DNA from: Chitinasiproducens palmae
GTDB lineage: Bacteria > Pseudomonadota > Gammaproteobacteria > Burkholderiales > Burkholderiaceae
Assembly (NCBI RefSeq): GCF_900095735.1
Contig: NZ_FNLO01000009.1
Coordinates: 1-64,000 of the forward strand
Direction: 5' to 3'
Length of the DNA: 64,000 bases
Below are positions 17,203-26,075 of this stretch, piece by piece. Each line of letters opens with the position of its first letter. The first letter of the stretch is position 1. A program made the translations under genes and the position numbers. Below the pieces are notes generated by a model that was given only the letters and a program-made list of their open reading frames with translations, did no database searches and was not told where the DNA came from.

Positions 17203-19152
17203 CTAGGCGACGGCGCGTGGCGCATCCGGAGTCGCGCGCGGCCGGCCTGCCGCGTCCAGGCAGGCGTTGAACAGGCTGTCGAGCCGTTCCACGCAGCGGT
17301 CGACGCCCAGCGAACGCAGAAAATCCTCGTCGAAGTTGCCGGTCTCGCCTTCCGCCCAGATGCCGACCAGCACGGTCGCGCCCGTGATGCGGGTGCGCAG
17401 GCGGCGCACAAGGTAGCGCAGGCCCGACGAGACGCCCCGGATCTGCAGCCCGACCAGGCAAATGATAGTCGCACCTTCGGGATCGAATTCGGTGATGCGC
17501 GCACGCGAGACCGCTTCGTGCGGCACGACCCGGGCGTTCACATGGTACTGCTGCAGCAGTTGCGCGACGATCTCATTGACGATCGGATCGAACGGGCCGC
17601 GCCCTGCAATGCACAGCACGGTTTGCGTCGGCGGGCGCGGCACCGTGACGATGTCCGAGCCAGCCGCTTCGGCATTCGCAGCGGCGGCGTGTGCCTGCGC
17701 GTTGGGATTGCGACGGCCATCGGCACTGACTTCCGGACCATGCAGGCCCGCAACCAGCTCCGCGGCGGCGGCGCGGATCCGTTCCCGTTGCAGGTCCGAG
17801 ACAACGCCGCGCTCCACGTCGATGGCTGCATGCTGCAGGCCGGGCACCGCCACTTCTTCGTAATAGCTGAGTAGCGAGCCTTCGCGAATCAGCGTTTCGG
17901 CCTGGGCGATCGCTTCGTCCGGATCGCCGGCGAGCATGCGTTGATAGAAGGTTTCGGACGGCGTCAGCGCAGGTTGGTCGCCCAACAACACGTCGAGAAA
18001 TTCAAGACGGTCGACGTGCCGGCCCAGCACCACCAGACACAAGGTCAGCGGGGTCGACAGGATCAGGCCCAACGGCCCCCAAATCCAGCTCCAGAAAACG
18101 GCCGAGACGACCACGGCGGTCGGCGACAGACCGGTGCTGCGGCCGTATAGCAGCGGTTCGACAAGCTGGCCCGCCGTAACGTCGACCACCACGAACAAGG
18201 CGACCGCCGCGACAGCCATGCCCCAGTCGGGACCGACCGCGGCGGCCAGCGAGATCGGCAGCAACGCGGCAATCCACGTACCGATATATGGAACGAAGCG
18301 AAGCAAGGCGGCCAGCACGCCCCAGAGGGCCGGACTTGGCACGCCGATCACCGCCAGACCGATGCCGATGGCCAGCCCCACCGAGGCGTTGACGCCGAGC
18401 TGGGCGAGGAAATAGCGGCTCAAACGCGCTGCGGCATCGTCCATCGCGGTGATGGTGCGATGCAAATCGGTAGCGCCGAACAGTCGAATCAAGCGATCGC
18501 GCAAATCCTCGCGTTGCAACAGGATGAATACCGTGATGACGAACACGATGCCCGCCATCTCGATCGGTCCGAGAATCGGCGCGACGATGCGTTGCAGCAA
18601 GCCAAGCGGAGAGGGCGGCGGCTCCTGGATCTCGACCGGCATCGGCTCGCGCTTCGGGCGTCCGGCCGCCTGGGTATCTGGCGACGCATCGAAGCGCCGC
18701 AGACGCTGCAGCGTATTGGAGGCCGTGCCAACGAAGCGGCCGATGCGGCCGACGGTCGATTGTTCGAGAGTTTCGACCTTTTCGAGAACGGTGCTGCGAT
18801 AAGCAGGAATGTTCTGCGCCAAACTGGCGATCTGCGTACCGATCAGCCCCGCCAGCGCGACGATCACCGCGAGCGAGGTGAGCACCGAAATCAACACCGA
18901 CGGCACCAATCCGAGGTGCAGCCGTCTGAGGCGCTGCACGAGGGGCGCCAGCAGGAAACTCAGCAGTATCGACAGAGTGATCGGGATGACGATGTCGTGC
19001 GCCAGCGATAGGGCAGCGACTACAACCACACCTACTGCGAGCGTCATCAACCCGCGCAGGCCCGGCGTTTCCGCCGAAGGGACCTCATTGCGCACACGCG
19101 CGCGATTGATCGGCTGAAATTCCTGCGAGATCGGTCGACGCGGCGGCGCCAC
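17203..19152 (-). CDS. AI-2E-family permease (PerM-like) with a soluble C-terminal domain
   Basis: A 649-residue membrane protein, much longer than plain AI-2E/PerM permeases (about 350). Residues about 30-380 hold the seven to eight hydrophobic helices of that family. Clear segments are LSILLSFLLAPLVQRLRRLH, FVPYIGTWIAALLPISLAAA and GRSTGLSPTAVVVSAVFWSW. Residues about 395-480 form a helical region (TFYQRMLAGDPDEAIAQAET). Residues about 504-640 look like an alpha/beta domain of the cobalamin-binding type, without the His motif that coordinates B12. It probably exports a small molecule or affects envelope homeostasis; substrate unknown. It converges on the tetR gene. Confidence 0.85.
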   Translation of the reverse strand: MAPPRRPISQEFQPINRARVRNEVPSAETPGLRGLMTLAVGVVVVAALSLAHDIVIPITLSILLSFLLAPLVQRLRRLHLGLVPSVLISVLTSLAVIVALAGLIGTQIASLAQNIPAYRSTVLEKVETLEQSTVGRIGRFVGTASNTLQRLRRFDASPDTQAAGRPKREPMPVEIQEPPPSPLGLLQRIVAPILGPIEMAGIVFVITVFILLQREDLRDRLIRLFGATDLHRTITAMDDAAARLSRYFLAQLGVNASVGLAIGIGLAVIGVPSPALWGVLAALLRFVPYIGTWIAALLPISLAAAVGPDWGMAVAAVALFVVVDVTAGQLVEPLLYGRSTGLSPTAVVVSAVFWSWIWGPLGLILSTPLTLCLVVLGRHVDRLEFLDVLLGDQPALTPSETFYQRMLAGDPDEAIAQAETLIREGSLLSYYEEVAVPGLQHAAIDVERGVVSDLQRERIRAAAAELVAGLHGPEVSADGRRNPNAQAHAAAANAEAAGSDIVTVPRPPTQTVLCIAGRGPFDPIVNEIVAQLLQQYHVNARVVPHEAVSRARITEFDPEGATIICLVGLQIRGVSSGLRYLVRRLRTRITGATVLVGIWAEGETGNFDEDFLRSLGVDRCVERLDSLFNACLDAAGRPRATPDAPRAVA

Positions 19153-19167
19153 AGTTGTCAGTCCCGA

Positions 19168-19386
19168 TCAGCGAGCCGTTTCAAGGCGCGGGCGCAGTCC
19201 CAGGGCCAGCAAGACAGACGTTGCGAGTTGCAGACGGTCGACTTTCTGCACGGCTGCGCTCGCGGCGGCGCGTGCACTCGCCACCGTGCGACTCGCGCCC
19301 GCCGCGCGCCAAGCCCGACTACGCAACGTCTTGCTGGCTTGTTGGATACGGAAGATCGACGGGGCTTGGGTCTTGGCGTTGCTCAT
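19168..19386 (-). CDS. Hypothetical basic protein (72 aa)
   Basis: A short frame upstream of and on the same strand as the AI-2E-family gene, starting MSNAKTQAPSIFRIQQASKT, rich in Arg, Ala and Ser, with no membrane helix or known motif. A weak GGACA precedes the ATG. It ends 16 bp before the permease start, so it could be co-transcribed with it. I do not recognise the family; it may not be a real gene. Confidence 0.35.
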   Translation of the reverse strand: MSNAKTQAPSIFRIQQASKTLRSRAWRAAGASRTVASARAAASAAVQKVDRLQLATSVLLALGLRPRLETAR

Positions 19387-19587
19387 GATGGGTGTCCGGT
19401 AAGTCGTTCGGAAGCAGATGTAGACCAATAAGCATTGATCGTGCCAGCCGCTCGCAGGGCGACCGAAGGGTGCGCGGATGTCGCGTGGACATCGCCTGGA
19501 TCGGCATGGATTACCGGGCCCGGCGGCATTCGGCCAGGGTCCACCTATACTGTGCATCCGTACAGAGCTTTCCTACGAATCAATCGT

Positions 19588-21582
19588 TTGAAGAACGCTG
19601 CTCACATTGCTGCTCAACTGGATATCGACGGCTTGGCGCCGTGTGCTGATGAGGCGCTTGATCCAGATCGCGCGCTGGCGAGGTCGGCACGCGGCAGGCC
19701 CGACGTCCCGCCGCCGTCGTCTGCGCCGCTTGCGCTTGCCTCCGTTGCGCCGGCACCGACAGCGCCCGAGCCTACAGACCCTCCGCCGACAGCCCCCCCG
19801 CCGACAGTGCTTGCGGCCTTGCCGCCGTCATCGACCATTCTCGCGAATACGGCGCTTACCGGTCCGTGCCCGGTTCCTTCCGACGGAGCCGCGGCGGCGG
19901 CGCCGCGCCGCCCTCTGCGGCCCTATCCGCCGATGGCCTTCGTGGACCTGGAGACGACCGGCGGGACCGCCCGCACCGATCGCATCATCGAGGTGGCGAT
20001 CGTGGTGGTCGACGACGATGGCGAGCATGTCTGGCAAAGTTTGGTGAATCCCGGGCAACGGATTCCGCAGGCGATTACCGCGCTGACCGGCATCGACGAC
20101 GCGATGGTGGCCGACGCACCGACCTTTGCGGATCTGGCCGGAGAGATTGCCTCCCGTCTGCAGGGCCATATCTTCGTCGCACACAACGCGCGTTTCGACT
20201 TTGGCTTCCTGAAGAACGAATTCGGGCGGCTCGGCGCCGACTTCCGCGCCACCGTGTTGTGCACGGTCCGGCTGTCACGCCGGCTCTTCCCGCATTACGC
20301 GCGTCATGGCCTCGACGCACTGATCGAGCGTCATCGTCTGCAAGTGAGCGACCGCCACCGCGCGCTTGGCGATGCCCAGGCGATTGCACAGTTCTGGCGG
20401 CTGCTGCCGCGGCACGTGGATCCGCCAGTGCTGCGCGAAGCCTTCGACGCGTTGACGGCCGTGTCGAGCCTGCCGGCGAGTCTGGACGCCGATCTGCCCG
20501 CGCGCTTGCCGACTGGGCCGGGCGTGTATCTATTCTTCGGCGAAAACGATCTGCCGATCTACATTGGCAAGGCCGTCAATCTGCGCCAGCGCGTGCTGAA
20601 CCACTTCTCGAGCGACCACAGCTCGCAGAAGGAGATGCGGCTGTCGCAGGAAGTGCGGCGCGTCGAATGGCGCGAATGTGCCGGCGAACTCGGCGCGCTG
20701 CTGGAAGAAGCGCGTCTGGTCAAGGCGATGGCGCCGGTCCACAACCGGCTACTGCGGCGGCAGGAGAAGTCGTTCGCCTGGCGTCTCGACGACGATCTGT
20801 TTGGCGGTCGGCTGACGCTCGTCGATCTCTCCGAGCCGATGCGCGCCGAGCTCGGCCCGGGCGGGCCGATCTACTACGGACCTTACCAGACGCGGCGGGA
20901 TGCGCAGGCGGCGGCGCGCACGCTGGCCGATCGCGATGGCCTGTGCCTTGCGCATCTCGGTCTCGAGAAGGTGAGTCCTGGACGCCCCTGCTTCTCGCAT
21001 CAGGTGCGTCGATGCCGCGGCGCGTGCGTCGGCCTGGAGAGCGCCGCAGCGCATCACGCGCGCGTCGACGAGACCTTCGCGACGCATCGGCTCAAGCCCT
21101 GGCCATTCGCTGGCGCCGCTGTTATCGAGGAGGGTGCGGGCTTGCACGTGATCCACCACTGGGACTTCCTCGGGAGTGCCGGAACACTGGACGAATGCCT
21201 GGCATTGCTCGAAGGGCGTGCGGTTCGCTTCGATCGCGACGTCTACCGCCTGCTCAACGCGGCGGGCGGCGCCTGGCTTGCGAAGGCGCGGCCCCTGGTG
21301 GGTGACGGGGCGGCGTTGGCTGTCAACTCGGCGGCGCCGCCGGCTGGCCGTGCGGCCAGCGGCGTGGGCAGCGATGCAGTCAGCGATGTCGCCAGCGGTG
21401 TGGACTGCGGTGTGGACCACGGTGTGGACACTAACGCCGGCAAGATCGCAGCCATCCCGGTCCGGGCCACAGCAGCCGTGGCGCCGGCAGCGGCAGTGAC
21501 CGGCGGCACGAGGTTGGCGGACAGTGTGGCTGGGCGGCACGAAACGTCGGCGTTTGCCGACACCGAGATGCCGGCTGCGTAG
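19588..21582 (+). CDS. DEDDh 3'-5' exonuclease fused to a GIY-YIG/UvrC-like nuclease
   Basis: Counted from the start chosen here, residues about 116-290 are a DnaQ/epsilon-like exonuclease: FVDLETTGG (Exo I), IFVAHNARFDFGFLKNE (Exo II) and RHRALGDAQAIAQFW (Exo III with His/Asp). Residues about 310-390 are a GIY-YIG domain (PGVYLFFGENDLPIYIGKAV, with NLRQRVLNHF). Around residue 467, CFSHQVRRCRGACVG matches the UvrC Cys region known to hold an iron-sulfur cluster. This is the layout of Cho-like repair proteins fused to an exonuclease. The start is uncertain: TTG at 19588, TTG at 19435 or ATG at 19933; everything before FVDLE is Pro/Ala-rich. The C-terminal 90 residues are low complexity. Confidence 0.82.
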   Translation: MKNAAHIAAQLDIDGLAPCADEALDPDRALARSARGRPDVPPPSSAPLALASVAPAPTAPEPTDPPPTAPPPTVLAALPPSSTILANTALTGPCPVPSDGAAAAAPRRPLRPYPPMAFVDLETTGGTARTDRIIEVAIVVVDDDGEHVWQSLVNPGQRIPQAITALTGIDDAMVADAPTFADLAGEIASRLQGHIFVAHNARFDFGFLKNEFGRLGADFRATVLCTVRLSRRLFPHYARHGLDALIERHRLQVSDRHRALGDAQAIAQFWRLLPRHVDPPVLREAFDALTAVSSLPASLDADLPARLPTGPGVYLFFGENDLPIYIGKAVNLRQRVLNHFSSDHSSQKEMRLSQEVRRVEWRECAGELGALLEEARLVKAMAPVHNRLLRRQEKSFAWRLDDDLFGGRLTLVDLSEPMRAELGPGGPIYYGPYQTRRDAQAAARTLADRDGLCLAHLGLEKVSPGRPCFSHQVRRCRGACVGLESAAAHHARVDETFATHRLKPWPFAGAAVIEEGAGLHVIHHWDFLGSAGTLDECLALLEGRAVRFDRDVYRLLNAAGGAWLAKARPLVGDGAALAVNSAAPPAGRAASGVGSDAVSDVASGVDCGVDHGVDTNAGKIAAIPVRATAAVAPAAAVTGGTRLADSVAGRHETSAFADTEMPAA

Positions 21583-21946
21583 GACGGCCCCAAGCGGGTC
21601 CGTGCGGCGCGGGTCCGTGCGGCACGACTCAGCGCCCGGCCGATCGCAGCCAACGAGGTTCCGGTGGGCCGATGCGGCTGGCCTCCGCTGCCGCTAGTGC
21701 CCCTTGCCGCGCCAGGTTTGCGATCGGCGGCGCGTGGGAAGGCGACGCAATCATAGGCAAAGCGCGGCTTCGCGCCGCAGCGGTAGCGGCGTCGGTAACT
21801 GAAAAGGCGCGGCCTGCTCAGACCAGCGCGGCATGCGTCGCCCTTTGTCCACCAGAGCGTCGTGCTTCGTGTGTTTCTGGAGTGCGCGCGGCAGCATCCA
21901 CAGCGCTTAAAAGCCCCACTCTGGAAGGGATAAATGCGCTCTTTAT
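21583..21946. other. Intergenic region before the Fur-box gene
   Basis: No gene seen in this 364-bp stretch. It contains a twofold 15-bp repeat (CGGGTCCGTGCGGC) near 21596-21625. The DNA becomes AT-richer toward 21930, where the Fur-type site begins. Confidence 0.4.
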
Positions 21947-21965
21947 TGAAATGAGAATCGTTATC
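21947..21965. promoter_or_regulatory. Fur box (ferric uptake regulator site)
   Basis: TGAAATGAGAATCGTTATC matches the 19-bp Fur consensus GATAATGATAATCATTATC at 14 positions by my count, including the ATGA-AATC core and the full TTATC end. It lies about 35 bp ahead of the ATG at 22000, where it would overlap the promoter, so iron would repress the following ORF. Confidence 0.78.
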
Positions 21966-21999
21966 ATCTAGACTCTGCCTATTCCTTGTGGAGTTGCCA

Positions 22000-22245
22000 A
22001 TGAGCCCGTCGTCCTTGTTTCCTGTCTCGCCGTTTTCGACTGCCTTCATGGCGGTCAAGTCCATGGGCGTCGACAACGGTCGGGGACGGTCGACAGCGGA
22101 GGGCCATGCGGCTTCGACACCCTACGGACACTCTCTATCGCTGGCCGCGAAGCGCTTGCTGGCGGTCACGCGCCGAAGCTTCGGCATCGACGAAGTTTCC
22201 GTGCCGCGCTCCGGCGCGTCCACCAACGAACGCCGAGACCGCTGA
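22000..22245 (+). CDS. Small Fur-controlled hypothetical protein (81 aa)
   Basis: The frame starts at an ATG with GGAG six bases ahead (21990-21993), a well-placed ribosome binding site. The product opens MSPSSLFPVSPFSTAFMAVK and later has SLAAKRLLAVTRRSFGIDE, a possible amphipathic basic helix; the rest is polar. There is no clear signal peptide, no Cys, and I do not recognise a family. It is not HemP-like. The strong Fur box just upstream is the best evidence that it is real, and suggests expression in low iron. A regulatory leader or sORF role is also possible. Confidence 0.55.
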   Translation: MSPSSLFPVSPFSTAFMAVKSMGVDNGRGRSTAEGHAASTPYGHSLSLAAKRLLAVTRRSFGIDEVSVPRSGASTNERRDR

Positions 22246-22328
22246 TGGACTTGATCTACTGTCTTGCAAGCGCCCTGAGCATTGCCTGGGTGATCTTCAG
22301 CCGCTGAGCCGCATGCCGTATGCACGCT

Positions 22329-22391
22329 GTACACCGTGTACACCGCGTACACCGCGTACACCGTGTGCACCGTGTGCACCGTGTGCGCCGC
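22329..22391. repeat. 9-bp tandem array, 7 units
   Basis: Seven units of 9 bp: GTACACCGT or GTACACCGC four times, then GTGCACCGT twice and GTGCGCCGC once. It lies between the small Fur-controlled ORF and the convergent mgtC-type gene. The graded substitution from one end to the other resembles the 8-bp array at 683-850. Confidence 0.92.
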
Positions 22392-22458
22392 TCGTGCAAC
22401 GGGCGGGCGAGCCATGTTGCCCGCCCGTCCGCGTCTCGCGTCTCCTTAACGCCTGCCA

Positions 22459-23148
22459 TCACTGGGCGCCCGGCCGGCCGCTGCGACCGCTGCGTACCCC
22501 GTCCAGTCCGGTGAGTGCATTCATGATTTCCTGCGCCTGGGCCTTCGACACGCGCGACAGCACCACGCGCACTTCGTCGAGCTCGGGGTCATCTTCGCTC
22601 TGCTCGACGACGAACTGGCGAACCTTGTTCGCGCGCGGCCCGAGCGCCTCGTGGACACGATGCATTGACACCGTGCCACGGTCCGCCTGCAACACGACCG
22701 ACGCACTTTGCCAACTCGCGCGGTAACGTTCCTCCAGCGGCTTGAGCCCGGCCAGAATCGCCAGGATGATTAACGTTGCCGCGATGCCGGCCGTGTAGAG
22801 GCCACCGCCGACTGCTAGGCCGATGCCCGCCACGGTCCACAGGCTGGCCGCGGTGGTCAGGCCGCGCACCACTTCGCCGCGCAGCAGGATCGAGCCCGCG
22901 CCAAGAAAGCCGATGCCCGACACGACTTGCGCGGCAACGCGCGACGGATCGAGTACGACGTGCTCGTTGCCGAGCACACCGGCGAAGCCGTACGCCGAAA
23001 CCAACATGATCAGTGCCGAACCGACGCATACCAACATGTGCGTGCGCAGGCCCGCCGCCCAGAACAGACGTTCACGTTCGAAGCCGATTACGCTGCCCAG
23101 CAAGGCAGCGATGACCAGTCTCGCGATCAATTCAAAATCCGACAGCAT
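22459..23148 (-). CDS. MgtC/SapB-family membrane protein
   Basis: A 229-residue inner-membrane protein. The N-terminal part has four to five helices with the family hallmarks LLGSVIGFERERLFWAAGLR (residues 17-36) and VSGIGFLGAGSIL, then RGLTTAASLWTVAGIGLAVG. The C-terminal soluble domain (about 150-220) is ACT-like. MgtC members help growth at low Mg2+ and affect the F-ATPase in pathogens; whether that holds here is unknown. It converges on the small Fur-controlled ORF. Confidence 0.9.
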   Translation of the reverse strand: MLSDFELIARLVIAALLGSVIGFERERLFWAAGLRTHMLVCVGSALIMLVSAYGFAGVLGNEHVVLDPSRVAAQVVSGIGFLGAGSILLRGEVVRGLTTAASLWTVAGIGLAVGGGLYTAGIAATLIILAILAGLKPLEERYRASWQSASVVLQADRGTVSMHRVHEALGPRANKVRQFVVEQSEDDPELDEVRVVLSRVSKAQAQEIMNALTGLDGVRSGRSGRPGAQ

Positions 23149-23288
23149 GGCGTTCTCCCGACGCTTGCGCCGCGCTCAGCGGCGCGACATCGATGGATGG
23201 CTACGAGCGCGGACGCAAGCGGCCGCTGCACGCCGGCCCGCGATCTTCTAGGATACTCGGCTTGGACAGCCACGGAACGAGGACAACC

Positions 23289-24251
23289 ATGACACTGCGC
23301 AAACTGGGCAACGCCGACCTGAGCGTTTCGCCCATCGCGTTCGGGGGCAATGTATTCGGCTGGACGGCGGACGCACGGCAGTCGTTCAATCTGCTCGATG
23401 CCTGGTGCGATGCAGGCTTCAATTTCGTCGACACGGCCGACGTCTATTCCTATTGGGCGCCGGGCAACCGCGGCGGCGAATCGGAGGAGATCATTGGCCA
23501 GTGGTTCGCCAGAGGCGCGCCGCGCGATCGCATCGTGCTGGCGACCAAGGTCGGCAAGCCGATGGGCGAGGGCAAGCGGGGCCTGTCGGCGGCCTACATC
23601 CGCGAGGCAGTGGACGCGTCGCTGCGCCGTTTGCGGACCGACTACATCGACCTGTATCAGGCGCACGCCGACGACCCGGATACGCCGCTCGAAGAGACGC
23701 TGACAGCGTTCGCCGAGTTGATTCAAGCCGGCAAGGTGCGGGCGATCGGCGCGTCGAACTACACGGGCGAGCGTTTCGCGGCGGCCCGCGCGGCGAGCCG
23801 CCAGCTTGGCGTGCCCGGCTACGAAAGCCTGCAACCCGAGTACAACCTGGTCGAACGCGCCCACTACGAGCAGGAGTTGGAGCCGGTCGTGACCCGCGAA
23901 GGCGTGGGCGTGATCAGCTACTACAGCTTGGCCAGCGGCTTCCTGAGCGGCAAATATCGCAGCCAGGCGGACTTGCAGGGCCGCGCACGCGGCGCGGCGG
24001 CCGGCAAGTACCTCGATGCGCGCGGGCTGCGTGTACTGGCCGCGCTCGATGCGGTCGCCAAGGACCATGACGCAACGCCAGCGCAAATTTCGCTGGCTTG
24101 GCTGTTGGCCCGGCCATCGATCACGGCGCCGATCGTCAGCGCCACCAGCGTCGCGCAGTTGCAGGAACTGGCCGGCGCCGCCACGCTACATCTGTCATCG
24201 GACGCGCTAGCGCGGCTCGATGCCGCCAGCGCGCCGGACGCAGCGTGCTGA
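23289..24251 (+). CDS. Aldo/keto reductase
   Basis: A 320-residue (beta/alpha)8-barrel NADPH oxidoreductase. The catalytic residues can be placed: Asp and Tyr in FVDTADVYSYW, Lys in VLATKVGKPMGEG, and His in YQAHADDPDTPLEETL. The C-terminal segment SITAPIVSATSVAQLQEL is the cofactor-binding region. It resembles the YajO/Tas-like subgroup. The ATG at 23289, preceded by GAGGACA, is chosen; upstream in-frame codons are not family-like. Substrate unknown. Confidence 0.9.
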   Translation: MTLRKLGNADLSVSPIAFGGNVFGWTADARQSFNLLDAWCDAGFNFVDTADVYSYWAPGNRGGESEEIIGQWFARGAPRDRIVLATKVGKPMGEGKRGLSAAYIREAVDASLRRLRTDYIDLYQAHADDPDTPLEETLTAFAELIQAGKVRAIGASNYTGERFAAARAASRQLGVPGYESLQPEYNLVERAHYEQELEPVVTREGVGVISYYSLASGFLSGKYRSQADLQGRARGAAAGKYLDARGLRVLAALDAVAKDHDATPAQISLAWLLARPSITAPIVSATSVAQLQELAGAATLHLSSDALARLDAASAPDAAC

Positions 24252-24426
24252 CTTGATCGTGTGCGTGAGCGCAGTGTGCGTCAGCGCACTGCTCGCTCTC
24301 TTAGACGACGAGTGCGCCGACCATGAACAGCGTTCGTGCCACGGGCTTCGCTTTGCGGCCGCCGGCTCCCGCCCGCCGCGTGCCGACGCGGTCCGCGGCC
24401 GCGATCGACACTGCCGTACGACAGGC

Positions 24427-24801
24427 TTAGCGGCCGGCCAGGAAACCGATGACCAGGGCCAGGCCGGCAACCGCACCCACCACGTGCCACGGCTTTTGAC
24501 GGGCGACTTCATCAGCCTGACCCAGTGCGTCGTTCAGCGTACGGCCGACCGACGCGCTCTTTTCGGTGAGGGCACCGCGCGCGCTGGTCAGTTTCGAGAG
24601 CACGTTGCTCTTCAGGCCATCGACGTCGACGTCCTTCGCGCTCGACAACGCGGATTCGATTTCATCGAGCACCCGGTGCAGTTGGTCGCGACCGTCGTCG
24701 ACCAGCTTGCCGGCCTTCGAACTGGCGTCGTCCGTGAAGTCGCGCGCCTTGGACACACCGTCGTCGAGGGTACGTTCCGTGCGGCTCTTGAACAGTTTCA
24801 T
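24427..24801 (-). CDS. DUF883 (ElaB/YqjD) family membrane-anchored protein
   Basis: A 124-residue protein made of a long helical charged region and one C-terminal transmembrane helix. The end, ARQKPWHVVGAVAGLALVIG followed by FLAGR, is the signature of the family, with the short Arg tail. E. coli members are stationary-phase proteins that bind ribosomes at the membrane. The start has a strong CCAAGGAGAC ribosome binding site. Confidence 0.9.
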   Translation of the reverse strand: MKLFKSRTERTLDDGVSKARDFTDDASSKAGKLVDDGRDQLHRVLDEIESALSSAKDVDVDGLKSNVLSKLTSARGALTEKSASVGRTLNDALGQADEVARQKPWHVVGAVAGLALVIGFLAGR

Positions 24802-25153
24802 AGCAGTCTCCTTGGAAGATGGCGGTAAACGGTGGGTGCGCCAGATTGGCGCGCGGTACCGTGTGAGGTGAACAAAAGTCCGTTCGCACTGCATCGCGCT
24901 TGAGCGACCCCTGTTACACAGAGTAGCGCGCTTTTTGAAACCGCGCCGGGCGCGCCGCTTATCGGTAAAGGGGCAGGCGGCGGGTGGATAGGCAGCCGGG
25001 GCAGGCAGCGGTGCAGGCCGCGCCTGCGGATGCGCCAATGCCCGCGGCGGCCATGGACGGCGGTTCGGTGTCCGGCTGGCAAAATCGGCAACACCGGCAA
25101 CACCGGCCTGGTGATCAGTGCGCGATGCCGAGCGGCGCTCGCTTCCCGATCGC
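24802..25153. other. Intergenic region
   Basis: A 352-bp region between two minus-strand genes. I see only a short ACCGGCAAC 9-bp repeat (two full and partial copies near 25083-25107) and no convincing gene. The upstream in-frame extension of the DUF883 frame is not protein-like. Confidence 0.4.
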
Positions 25154-25963
25154 TCAGCCGATCTCGTCGGGCGGAGTAACCAGTCCATAGGTAGTGGACA
25201 GGAAACGCGCGAGGATCGCGCTGGAAACGACGCTGGCGCGTTCGGCCAGGAAATGGGTGAAGCCTTCGGCGGCGCTGGCGTCGGCTGAATCCGAGATCGT
25301 GCGCATCACCGCGCAGCGCACGCCGTACTCATGACAGACCTGCGCGACGGCCGCGCCTTCCATCTCCACCGCCAGCGCACCGGGCGATCCGGCCAGCAGC
25401 GCGCGGCGCGCGGCGTCGTCGGCCACGAAGCGATCGCCCGACAGTACCAGGCCGCGGTGCAACTGGCCGCCGCGCCTGCCGTCCCGTCCATTCGGCACGA
25501 CGTCCGCGCCGGTTGTCGCCTGGTCTGCCAGGAAGCGCTGCGCGGCATCGGCCAGGGCGTCGCTGAGCCCGACGTCGGTCGCGAAGTCGGCGCGGCCGAG
25601 CAGCGGCACTTCAAAACGCGGAAACAGCGGAGACGCATCCATGTCGTGTTGGCGCAGCGCGTCGGCCACCACCACGTCACCGACGCCGACCGATGCGGCA
25701 AGGCCGCCCGCGACGCCGGCGAAGACGATCGCGCCCACATCGAACTGATGAATCAGCGCGGTTGCGGTGGTGGCCGCCGCGACCTTGCCGACCCGCGCCA
25801 GCGTCACGACAAGCCGTCGGCTACCGCGCTCGATCACCAGGTATTCGCGGCCGCCCCGGAGATGGGCGCGTGCATGCTCGGCGGCGCGCAGGCGCCCGAG
25901 CAGGGCGCTGATTTCCTGCGGCAGCGCCGCGATGATCGCGACCGCGTCTGAAGTATTCGGCAT
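25154..25963 (-). CDS. mtnN: 5'-methylthioadenosine/S-adenosylhomocysteine nucleosidase
   Basis: A 269-residue nucleoside phosphorylase-fold enzyme. The start AIIAALPQEISALLGRLRAA carries the catalytic-site Glu region. GVAGGLAASVGVGDVVVADA is the family glycine motif. AVEMEGAAVAQVCHEYGVRC holds the substrate-binding Met-Glu, and RTISDSADASAAEGF the catalytic Asp. It cleaves adenine from MTA and SAH in methyl recycling. It is longer than E. coli MtnN (232), with an insertion around residues 140-160. It lies 112 bp downstream of the lplT gene on the same strand. Confidence 0.85.
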   Translation of the reverse strand: MPNTSDAVAIIAALPQEISALLGRLRAAEHARAHLRGGREYLVIERGSRRLVVTLARVGKVAAATTATALIHQFDVGAIVFAGVAGGLAASVGVGDVVVADALRQHDMDASPLFPRFEVPLLGRADFATDVGLSDALADAAQRFLADQATTGADVVPNGRDGRRGGQLHRGLVLSGDRFVADDAARRALLAGSPGALAVEMEGAAVAQVCHEYGVRCAVMRTISDSADASAAEGFTHFLAERASVVSSAILARFLSTTYGLVTPPDEIG

Positions 25964-26075
25964 GCTTGGCTCCAGGGTAAGAACGGGCGGCGCGTTGGCA
26001 CGGCCGCCGGCTCGGCCGTGGCGTGAGCGGTAAGGACCAACGAGAGATGAACCAGGGATGAAGCGCCGCGGCGCT

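Noticed and set aside
21988-22245. HemP-type hemin uptake peptide for the Fur-controlled ORF
   Set aside because: The C-terminal HemP pattern (an Arg-Leu-rich end with Gly-Lys-Leu-Ile-Leu-Thr-Lys) is absent.
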